6,851 nucleotides of DNA from Rhodospirillaceae bacterium (GTDB taxonomy: Bacteria; Pseudomonadota; Alphaproteobacteria; Rhodospirillales; Magnetovibrionaceae). The notes beneath the pieces were generated by a model that made no database searches, was not told the origin of the DNA, and saw nothing but the letters and a program-made list of their open reading frames with translations. How positions within the stretch are numbered: position 1 is the first letter of the stretch; each line of letters begins with the position of its first letter. The translations under genes and the position numbers were made by a program. Shown here piece after piece: positions 1 through 5,854 of the stretch. Location of the stretch: positions 1 to 6,851 of the forward strand of contig JAOUJU010000090.1 in NCBI GenBank assembly GCA_029883045.1. Direction: 5' to 3'.

Positions 1-702
1 GGAGCATCTTTTTAAGCAAGCATAAACCAATAACAAATGATGTGTACCAACAAGGTCTATTACATCCCTACCGTCGTTAATTAGCGCGTCAATTACCGGG
101 CTAGCCATTTCGCGTTCACTTTCGTGTGCAAACACAGCAATTCGTGCGCCGGGCAGTATTCCCTCGGGACCGCTAAGATTTAATGCCAATTCACTAAACC
201 GTTCTGGTGCCCATACTTTTCCTATCCAGTTTGCGCTTGGGCCAACGCCAATAACCGGACCGCCATCGGGTATAAGTTCGGCTGCTTTTTCAGTATCACC
301 ATCGCGCAACCATAACCGTGGCTTGGGTGGTTTTTCTTCTAGATCAAAAATCGAAGCAAGAGCCTTAACGCGATTAACATTATTTTTTGTCGCGCGGCCG
401 AGATGGTATTGTTTTTTACTAAACAGCAAAGCGCTTAATGGTGCATTTCGCAAATCAACCACAACGTCCCATACTTTGCCGATAGATTTAGCCCACATTT
501 CCAACCAGTGCAGAGAGTACGGTTTTTTATTCAGCACTATTAATTCATCTAAACCCGGAACCCCTTCAAACAGGTCTTTGGCTATGGGCCCGCAAACCAC
601 GGTGATGCGTGCGCCGGGATTATTCTCAATTAAATGACCAAGAATCCCGGTGGAGATAACGCCGTCACCTATTCGGGTGGATGTAATAAATAGTATTCTC
701 AT
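1..702 (-). CDS. Glycosyltransferase family 9 (heptosyltransferase-like), C-terminus cut by window edge
   Basis: The frame is open from an ATG at 702-700 to the left edge and gives 234 residues without a stop. Family 9 enzymes usually have 300-350 residues, so about a third is missing. The N-terminus (MRILFITSTRIGDGVISTG) matches the family's opening beta strand and glycine loop. Asp13 in IGDGV sits where heptosyltransferases such as WaaC carry their conserved, probably catalytic Asp. The second hallmark, VIGVGPSANWIGKVWAPERF (residues 150-169), corresponds to the PGAs..KrWp.erF segment that begins the nucleotide-sugar-binding lobe, and Lys162 is the likely phosphate contact. The window ends just before the expected D-S-G-x-x-H motif. 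Members are cytoplasmic or inner-membrane-associated enzymes that add heptose or other sugars to lipopolysaccharide core or related glycans; the sugar here cannot be told. The start has no clear Shine-Dalgarno, and a candidate small ORF stops 11 bases upstream on the same strand. Confidence 0.9.
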   Translation of the reverse strand, partial: MRILFITSTRIGDGVISTGILGHLIENNPGARITVVCGPIAKDLFEGVPGLDELIVLNKKPYSLHWLEMWAKSIGKVWDVVVDLRNAPLSALLFSKKQYHLGRATKNNVNRVKALASIFDLEEKPPKPRLWLRDGDTEKAAELIPDGGPVIGVGPSANWIGKVWAPERFSELALNLSGPEGILPGARIAVFAHESEREMASPVIDALINDGRDVIDLVGTHHLLLVYACLKRCS

Positions 703-713
703 AATTTTAAGGC

Positions 714-929
714 TTAGACCCTCAATAAATGCGGTATGCGCCGCTTATATAAGTGCCATATAATTGGCATATTAACTAACTTTATACGAACGCTAGGGGG
801 CCTTGCATAGGCACTTATCAAATATAAGCCAAATACTACTACAATAGATGCAGGAACAATGTCCGTTGGACAAAATTTCATGCCGGGGCTTGCTATCGCC
901 ATCCAAATACCCCACTTTTGCCATACCAT
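714..929 (-). CDS. Candidate small membrane protein, unrecognised (may be a chance ORF)
   Basis: This 71-codon minus-strand ORF lies wholly within the gap between the glycosyltransferase and ygfZ. ATG is at 929-927, with a GTG directly before it at 932-930. A GAGGA stretch (938-934) lies 4 bases before the ATG, which is short but possible. The predicted protein has a hydrophobic segment at about residues 24-41 (IVPASIVVVFGLYLISAY), followed by Arg/Lys residues consistent with a single membrane span obeying the positive-inside rule, and a basic C-terminus (LYKRRIPHLLRV). The stop is 11 bases upstream of the glycosyltransferase ATG, which itself lacks a good ribosome site, so translational coupling is conceivable. 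I recognise no family. A 70-codon open frame in a moderately AT-rich gap can arise by chance, and the same DNA carries several dyads that could be regulatory instead. Confidence 0.25.
   Translation of the reverse strand: MVWQKWGIWMAIASPGMKFCPTDIVPASIVVVFGLYLISAYARPPSVRIKLVNMPIIWHLYKRRIPHLLRV
731..830. promoter_or_regulatory. Dyad-rich segment of the divergent intergenic region (possible operators, promoter or leader structure)
   Basis: Several perfect short inverted repeats are packed here. GCGG/CCGC flanks a 6-base loop (731-744). CTTATATAAG (744-753) is a 10-base palindrome. TGCCA and TGGCA flank TATAAT (754-769). ATAAGTGCC (749-757) is complementary to GGCACTTAT (810-818). CTTAT (814-818) can also pair with ATAAG (824-828). 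The TATAAT at 759-764 equals the sigma-70 -10 consensus on the plus strand, but no good -35 lies 16-18 bases upstream. The position between two divergent genes suits operator or promoter function, and the overlapping stems could alternatively form competing structures in a ygfZ leader RNA. No stem is long, and all lie within the candidate small ORF, so function is unproven. Confidence 0.3.
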
Positions 930-938
930 CACATCCTC

Positions 939-943
939 AAGGA
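939..943 (+). promoter_or_regulatory. Ribosome binding site of the ygfZ-like gene
   Basis: AAGGA lies 11 bases before the ATG at 955. It decides the start: the frame stays open upstream to an ATG at 859, but that stretch has no family resemblance and no convincing Shine-Dalgarno. The family's usual N-terminus (here SFAPLNNRGIIKISGPDARE) begins just after 955. Confidence 0.6.
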
Positions 944-954
944 TAGCATATCAA

Positions 955-1857
955 ATGAGCAATTTATCTTTCGCCCCATTAAACAACAGGGGAATCATTA
1001 AAATCTCCGGGCCTGATGCCCGCGAATTTCTTCAAGGATTGGTTTCCGGAGATGTACAAGCCGTAACCGCCGAAAACGCCATCTGGTCTGCATTTCTTAG
1101 CCCCCAGGGCAAGTACCTTTATGATTTTTTTATATGTGAAGCTGATGACGCGCTTATTCTAGATTGCGAGCGTGAACGATTAAGTGAATTTCTTAAAAAA
1201 CTTGTCATGTTTAAATTAAAAGCGCAGGTAAAAATTTCTGATGAAACAAATAACCTTTCGGTTTTTGTTGTATTGGGTGATGGTTTTGAAAATGCCATTG
1301 GCATGACACCTTCGCCCGGATCAACCGTACAATTTGCCGGTGGCGTTGCGTTTATTGATCCGCGAACAGAAAAAATTGGTGCACGGGTAATAGCGCCAGA
1401 ACAAATTGCCGTTGATGCGCTGCTTGGTGCTGGTTTTCAATCCGCCACGGATATTGGGCCATACAATTATTTGCGTATTAAGCTTGGCCTTCCCGATGGC
1501 AGCCGCGACTTGACGATTGATAGGGCGCTGTTGTTAGAAAACGGTTTTGAAGAATTAGGCGGGGTGTCCTTTGAAAAGGGGTGTTATATCGGCCAAGAAG
1601 TGACCGCCAGAACACGATATCGCGGGCTAGTGAAAAAAAGGCTGGTTCCGGTATCAATTGATGGCCCCACCCCTGAAGCCGGAACACCAATAATGTGCGA
1701 TGAGCGCGAAGTCGGCGAAATGAAATCAAGCGAAGCCGATGTTGGCCTTGCTCTTATTAGGGTGGAAAATCTTAACGATGAAAGCCCCCTGATTGCAGGC
1801 ACGGCCCACCTAAAACCAGCTATCCCCGAATGGATGGTTATCCGCAAACCGGAATAA
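955..1857 (+). CDS. ygfZ: Folate-binding YgfZ/CAF17-like protein (Fe-S cluster enzyme maintenance)
   Basis: The protein has 300 residues from the ATG at 955. The signature K-G-C-Y-I-G-Q-E is at residues 208-215, with the invariant Cys210, followed by VTARTRYRG and a KKRL strand as in bacterial YgfZ and mitochondrial Iba57/CAF17. The segment YNYLRIKLGLPDGSRDLT (170-187) is the region that precedes the signature in this family. The N-terminal part (residues 1-100) resembles the GcvT-type folate-binding fold: ISGPDAREFLQGLVSGDV, then FLSPQGKYLYDFFI. Known members bind tetrahydrofolate in the cytoplasm and help assemble or repair [4Fe-4S] enzymes; the Cys is essential in E. coli YgfZ. An in-frame extension to 859 is rejected in favour of 955. 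It is divergent from the glycosyltransferase and is followed 89 bases later by the methyltransferase, so the two plus-strand genes may share a transcript. The family assignment is firm; the target enzymes are unknown. Confidence 0.93.
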   Translation: MSNLSFAPLNNRGIIKISGPDAREFLQGLVSGDVQAVTAENAIWSAFLSPQGKYLYDFFICEADDALILDCERERLSEFLKKLVMFKLKAQVKISDETNNLSVFVVLGDGFENAIGMTPSPGSTVQFAGGVAFIDPRTEKIGARVIAPEQIAVDALLGAGFQSATDIGPYNYLRIKLGLPDGSRDLTIDRALLLENGFEELGGVSFEKGCYIGQEVTARTRYRGLVKKRLVPVSIDGPTPEAGTPIMCDEREVGEMKSSEADVGLALIRVENLNDESPLIAGTAHLKPAIPEWMVIRKPE

Positions 1858-1931
1858 GCCAACAAAAGCATATACTGTTCACGGGCAGGCTCTGCTGTTA
1901 AGCTGTTTTTGCTATGCTATACGCCTATTAT

Positions 1932-1936
1932 GGGGA
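1932..1936 (+). promoter_or_regulatory. Ribosome binding site of the methyltransferase
   Basis: GGGGA ends 10 bases before the ATG at 1947. The rest of the 89-base spacer (1858-1946) holds a weak GCAG/CTGC hairpin (1885-1895) with a TTTTT run at 1906-1910, which is not strong enough to call a terminator, and a loose extended -10-like TGCTATAC at 1915-1922. It is therefore undecided whether this gene has its own promoter or is read through from ygfZ. Confidence 0.45.
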
Positions 1937-1946
1937 ACGCTAACCG

Positions 1947-2606
1947 ATGGGGATATCCGAATCAACAATTCAGCCGCCCAGCGATCTGGGTGATCTGCTG
2001 GAACTTATTGGGCAGGTTTATGACCACCGCCTGAAAGAGTGCGGGCCAACTGCTGGTGGAGTTTTCTGGAAAAACCAAGAAGGACAAGCCCTTCGCTATG
2101 AAATATTGCTCCAGATTATTGACGGGGCTGACCTAGGTGGCGGCATATCAATAAACGATCTTGGCTGCGGTTATGGTGCATTTTTCGAAATGCTTAAAGA
2201 TTCACCAATTATGAACACCAGCAAATATTTTGGTTACGATATTTCATTAGAAATGATTGATGCCGCACGCATACGCAACCATGACACACGTGCCGTATTT
2301 TCCCACAGTCCGCTTGCGACCGAAATTGCGGATTATTCATTCGTTTCGGGAACATTTAATATGTTCCTTGGTGCAAAGCAAAATATGTGGCGCGATTATG
2401 TGCGTTCCAGCATACGTCTTTTGTGGCAAAACACTAAAAAAGGGTTGGCATTTAATATGCTAGATGCCGGATCAGAATCTAGGCTTTTGGATCTTTATTA
2501 TGCCGATCTGAACGATATGGTTGATTATGCCAAAACCCTTACGCCCAACGTAGAAGTAGTGGACGATTATCCGCTTGATGAGTGGACTATATTAATGCGC
2601 CGTTGA
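1947..2606 (+). CDS. Class I SAM-dependent methyltransferase, substrate unknown
   Basis: The protein has 219 residues, the usual size for a single-domain Rossmann-fold methyltransferase. Motif I is DLGCGYG at residues 71-77, with Asp71 ending the first strand and the glycine loop contacting S-adenosylmethionine. The second-strand acidic residue is Asp98 in YFGYDIS, and a motif IV-like strand follows at about 129-138 (DYSFVSGTFN). An N-terminal segment, VFWKNQEGQALRYEIL (39-54), forms a helix-type cap before motif I. As I recall, a similar W-K/N-x-E-x-Q-x-x-R pattern occurs in other uncharacterised small methyltransferases. There is no signal peptide or membrane span, so it should be cytosolic. 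It faces the end of arsC across 23 bases. Nothing in the sequence names the substrate (small molecule, protein or glycan), although a glycosyltransferase lies on the other side of ygfZ. Fold assignment is secure; function is open. Confidence 0.85.
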   Translation: MGISESTIQPPSDLGDLLELIGQVYDHRLKECGPTAGGVFWKNQEGQALRYEILLQIIDGADLGGGISINDLGCGYGAFFEMLKDSPIMNTSKYFGYDISLEMIDAARIRNHDTRAVFSHSPLATEIADYSFVSGTFNMFLGAKQNMWRDYVRSSIRLLWQNTKKGLAFNMLDAGSESRLLDLYYADLNDMVDYAKTLTPNVEVVDDYPLDEWTILMRR

Positions 2607-2629
2607 TTGTTTGCGGTGATCTTGTCTAA

Positions 2630-3124
2630 TTATCTGGGGGCTATGGCGCGAAGCTGAATATCCAACTGCTGTGGAGTTAGCCCCTCAATTGGTAATGCTA
2701 TAAGTTTTCTTATTTGCGATTCAATGTCTGAATAAACCCGTCTGGTTTCATAACGTTTGGCAATTTCAGGGCCCTCAACCGCCGCCGGATCAGCAAAGCC
2801 CCAATGCAGATGTATGGGCGCCGAATACCAAATAGGGCATTTTTCCTTTGCCGCATTATCACAAACCGTTATTACCACATCCAAGATGGGCGCGCGTGCG
2901 CTAGCAAATTCATCCCAGCTTTTTGATCTCAAACCAGCTGTTGAAATTCTGACATCATTGAGGGTTTCCACAACAAATGGGTTCACCTCTCCAACCGGGT
3001 TGCTGCCTGCGCTATATGCTTCAAACCGCCCTTGGCCATAATAGTTAAGTAACGCTTCGGCCATTATTGAACGGGCTGAATTTCCGGTACACAGAAACAA
3101 TATTTTAAGTGGGGTTTTGTGCAT
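2630..3124 (-). CDS. arsC: Arsenate reductase, thioredoxin-coupled LMW-phosphatase type
   Basis: The protein has 164 residues. The N-terminal P-loop C12-T-G-N-S-A-R18-S is the CX5R oxyanion loop shared by low-molecular-weight tyrosine phosphatases and ArsC of the S. aureus pI258 type. The further cysteines Cys88 and Cys96 in VCDNAAKEKCP form the redox pair that separates the reductase from a plain phosphatase, and HWGFADPA (107-114) supplies the acidic Asp112-Pro. Known members reduce arsenate to arsenite in the cytoplasm by a Cys-to-Cys disulfide cascade recycled by thioredoxin. The length exceeds the roughly 130 residues of pI258 ArsC, mostly through a C-terminal helical tail, as is common in proteobacterial forms. 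The start is 17 bases after the ppdK stop on the same strand with only a weak Shine-Dalgarno, so it is probably read as the last gene of the glyS-ppdK transcript. No arsR, arsB or acr3 is present in the window, so the resistance role is inferred from the family alone. Confidence 0.92.
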   Translation of the reverse strand: MHKTPLKILFLCTGNSARSIMAEALLNYYGQGRFEAYSAGSNPVGEVNPFVVETLNDVRISTAGLRSKSWDEFASARAPILDVVITVCDNAAKEKCPIWYSAPIHLHWGFADPAAVEGPEIAKRYETRRVYSDIESQIRKLIALPIEGLTPQQLDIQLRAIAPR

Positions 3125-3141
3125 TTAATTAAGGTGGCCCA

Positions 3142-5838
3142 TTATGCGTTTGATTTTACCTCTACACCAAGCGCCGCTTGGGCCGCAGCTAGTCTCGCGA
3201 TGGGAACACGGTAGGGCGAACAAGATACATAGTCCAGACCGATTTTATGGAAGAAACGAATAGAATCAGGATCGCCGCCATGTTCACCGCATATACCAAT
3301 ATGCAGGTTACTGTTTTCTGCGCGCCCACGTTCGCTTCCTATTTTAACAAGCTCGCCTACGTATTCGGTATCAATAGTTACAAATGGGTCGGCTTCAATT
3401 ACACCCTTCTCGCGATAAATACCGATAAATCTTCCTGAATCATCACGCGATAGGCCATAGGTTGTTTGCGTAAGATCGTTTGTTCCGAAACTAAAAAATT
3501 CCGCTTCCTTGGCAATTTCCCCAGCAGCCAGCGCCGCACGAGGAAGTTCAATCATAGTGCCAACAATATAGCTGACATTCACACCTGTTTTTTCCATTAC
3601 CTCGGCAGCAATTTTATCCACCAATTTTTTAAGAATTGAAAATTCATTTAACGTGGCAATAAGCGGTATCATTATTTCAGGTTTTACTTTTATTTTTTCT
3701 TTTGTCAGCTCGCACGCTGCCTCAAAAATTGCGCGGGTCTGAACCTCGTATATTTCAGGATAGGTAATACCAAGGCGACATCCACGATGACCAAGCATGG
3801 GGTTGAATTCGTGCAGTTGCACTATGCGCGCTTCTATTTCTTCTTCTTTAACGCCCAAATCATTTGCTACCGCTTTAATGTCTTCTTTCCGAGTGGGCAA
3901 AAATTCATGCAATGGCGGGTCAAGCAAGCGTACGGTTACTGGCAACCCTTCCATTATGCGAAACAGTTCTAGAAAATCTTTTTTCTGATGGGGCAATAGT
4001 TTATCTAATGCAGTTCTGCGTGATTGTTCGCAATCGGCCAATATCATTTCGCGCATATGCATTATGCGGGTTGGCTCAAAAAACATGTGTTCGGTCCGAC
4101 ATAGGCCAATTCCCTCGGCCCCAAAATTGCGTGCGACTGCGGCATCTTCTGGGGTTTCGGCATTGGCGCGAATTTTAAGGGTGCGAACCCCATCAGCCCA
4201 TTTCATCAATTTTGAAAAATCACCGCCCAGTTCGGGATCAACCGTCGGCACCACACCTTTTATTATTCGTCCACTGGCCCCATCTATGGTTACCATGTCG
4301 CCCTCAACCATGGTAACGCCCAGCGCCGACATGGTTTTTTTGGTTACGTCAATACGAACCCCGCCCGCACCAGACACGCACGGTTTACCCATGCCACGCG
4401 CAACCACGGCTGCATGGCTAGTCATGCCGCCGCGCGTGGTGACAATGCCTTCTGATACATGCATACCACCGATATCTTCGGGGCTGGTTTCAATGCGCGC
4501 CAGAATTACTTTTTCGCCCTTAGCCACCCATGCTTCGGCATCGGATGATGTAAACACAACCCGGCCCGACGCTGCACCGGGTGATGCGGGAAGACCAGTT
4601 CCGATAATTTCACATTCGGCATCGGGGTCAAGCATGGGGTGTAACAGTTGGTTTATTTGCTCGGGGTCAACCCGGCGAATTGCCTCGGTCTTATCAATTA
4701 GGCCTTCTTGTTTCATATCAACCGCAATTTTTAATGCAGCCTTGGCGGTGCGCTTTCCGGTACGGGTTTGCAACATCCACAGTTTGCCCTGTTGGACGGT
4801 AAATTCCATATCTTGCATATCGGTGAAATGTTTTTCCAGCTTGTCTTTAATTTGCAAAAGATCAGCATATGCATCGGGCATTAGCTCTTCCAACGACGGA
4901 AGATCAGATGATGATGTCTTTTTTTCCAAAATGGTTAGCGGCTGTGGGGTGCGTATTCCAGCAACCACATCTTCGCCTTGGGCGTTTATTAAATATTCGC
5001 CGTAATAATGTGCATCACCAGTTGATGGGTTGCGGGTAAAACAAACGCCCGTTGCCGATGTTTCGCCCATGTTGCCAAACACCATTGCCTGCACATTAAC
5101 CGCCGTGCCCCAGCTTTCGGGAATATTGTGCAAACCGCGATACGTTATTGCGCGCTGGTTCATCCAACTGTTAAATACCGCAGTGATAGCACCCCATAGC
5201 TGTTCCATCGGGTCTTGGGGAAATGGTTTGCCCGACTGACTTTCGGCCACGGCCAAATATTTAGGTACAAGAATTTTCCAGTCATCAGACGATAATTCCG
5301 TATCAAGACGGTAATTATTTTCCATTTTGAAATCTTCTAAGACGTCTTCAAAATGATGGTGCGCAACATTCATAACTACGTCGCCATACATTTGAATAAA
5401 GCGGCGATAGCTGTCATAGGCAAAACGATCATCACCGCTTTGTTTTGCCAACGCTGCCACGGTTTGTAAATTAAGCCCAAGGTTAAGCACGGTATCCATC
5501 ATGCCGGGCATGGATGCCCTGCCGCCGGAACGAATGGAAAGCAGCAACACGTTACCATTGGCAGTTGGTGTGCCAAAACCAGCGTTCATTTCGGTTTGTA
5601 GAATTTTTATCTGTGCATCGACTTCTTTGGCTAAGGCTTTGGGGTATTGCCCGCTATGTTTGGTAAAATATGTGCAGACTTCGGTGGTGATGGTAAAGCC
5701 CGGTGGTACCGGCAGGCCGAGCGCGCACATTTCGGCCAAGTTTGCGCCCTTGCCACCAAGCAATGCTTTCATGTCGGCGCGGCCGTCGGCCTCGCCACCG
5801 CCGAATGCATAAACTAATTTTTCACCCGACTTTGCCAT
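3142..5838 (-). CDS. ppdK: Pyruvate, phosphate dikinase
   Basis: The protein has 898 residues, full length for a bacterial PPDK. It interconverts pyruvate + ATP + Pi with PEP + AMP + PPi in the cytoplasm. In order there are: an N-terminal ATP-grasp nucleotide domain (GGKGANLAEM at 28-37; SIRSGGRASMPGMMDTVLNLG at 101-121; the ETSATGVCFTRNPSTG segment at 259-274); the central swivelling phosphohistidine domain with GGMTSHAAVVARG (470-482), where His475 carries the phosphoryl group and Thr473 is the residue phosphorylated by the regulatory kinase in plant and bacterial enzymes; and a C-terminal PEP/pyruvate barrel with RTEHMFF (581-587), FGTNDLTQTTYGLSRDD (784-800) and the catalytic Cys850 in GICGEHGGDP. 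All key residues are intact. The ATG at 5838-5836 is 14 bases after the glyS stop, and AAGGG (5854-5850) is its likely ribosome site, overlapping that stop. The regulatory protein (DUF299) gene is not in the window. Confidence 0.98.
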   Translation of the reverse strand: MAKSGEKLVYAFGGGEADGRADMKALLGGKGANLAEMCALGLPVPPGFTITTEVCTYFTKHSGQYPKALAKEVDAQIKILQTEMNAGFGTPTANGNVLLLSIRSGGRASMPGMMDTVLNLGLNLQTVAALAKQSGDDRFAYDSYRRFIQMYGDVVMNVAHHHFEDVLEDFKMENNYRLDTELSSDDWKILVPKYLAVAESQSGKPFPQDPMEQLWGAITAVFNSWMNQRAITYRGLHNIPESWGTAVNVQAMVFGNMGETSATGVCFTRNPSTGDAHYYGEYLINAQGEDVVAGIRTPQPLTILEKKTSSSDLPSLEELMPDAYADLLQIKDKLEKHFTDMQDMEFTVQQGKLWMLQTRTGKRTAKAALKIAVDMKQEGLIDKTEAIRRVDPEQINQLLHPMLDPDAECEIIGTGLPASPGAASGRVVFTSSDAEAWVAKGEKVILARIETSPEDIGGMHVSEGIVTTRGGMTSHAAVVARGMGKPCVSGAGGVRIDVTKKTMSALGVTMVEGDMVTIDGASGRIIKGVVPTVDPELGGDFSKLMKWADGVRTLKIRANAETPEDAAVARNFGAEGIGLCRTEHMFFEPTRIMHMREMILADCEQSRRTALDKLLPHQKKDFLELFRIMEGLPVTVRLLDPPLHEFLPTRKEDIKAVANDLGVKEEEIEARIVQLHEFNPMLGHRGCRLGITYPEIYEVQTRAIFEAACELTKEKIKVKPEIMIPLIATLNEFSILKKLVDKIAAEVMEKTGVNVSYIVGTMIELPRAALAAGEIAKEAEFFSFGTNDLTQTTYGLSRDDSGRFIGIYREKGVIEADPFVTIDTEYVGELVKIGSERGRAENSNLHIGICGEHGGDPDSIRFFHKIGLDYVSCSPYRVPIARLAAAQAALGVEVKSNA

Positions 5839-5849
5839 TTTTTCTTTAG

Positions 5850-5854
5850 CCCTT
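5850..5854 (-). promoter_or_regulatory. Ribosome binding site of ppdK, overlapping the glyS stop
   Basis: On the minus strand AAGGG (5854-5850) lies 11 bases before the ppdK ATG and shares bases with the glyS TAA (5855-5853). An AAGGA lies a few bases further upstream inside glyS. This arrangement supports co-transcription and possible translational coupling of glyS and ppdK. Confidence 0.5.

Noticed and set aside
323..637. Plus-strand 104-codon open frame at the left end
   Set aside because: It lies opposite the family 9 glycosyltransferase, whose minus-strand frame carries clear motifs over the same bases.
859..954. In-frame N-terminal extension of the ygfZ-like gene to an ATG at 859
   Set aside because: The added 32 residues have no family resemblance. 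An AAGGA at 939-943 is well placed for the ATG at 955, and a start at 955 gives the N-terminus expected for YgfZ.
1478..1871. Minus-strand open frames (1478-1729 and 1584-1871) opposite the ygfZ 3' half
   Set aside because: They overlap conserved ygfZ codons, including the K-G-C-Y-I-G-Q-E signature, and show no recognisable protein features.
1885..1910. Terminator after ygfZ
   Set aside because: The GCAG-GCT-CTGC stem is only 4 base pairs, and the TTTTT run does not follow it directly.
2607..2629. Possible bidirectional terminator between the convergent methyltransferase and arsC genes
   Set aside because: The 23-base gap contains no stem with a T-tract. A GCGCC/GGCGC pair at 2597-2601 and 2645-2649 is too short and too far apart to count.
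4064..5005. Long plus-strand open frame (313 codons) opposite ppdK
   Set aside because: It is antisense to the well-conserved, intact PPDK coding sequence, and its Ser/Pro/Arg-rich, low-complexity translation looks like a frame shadow. No family features or ribosome site were seen.
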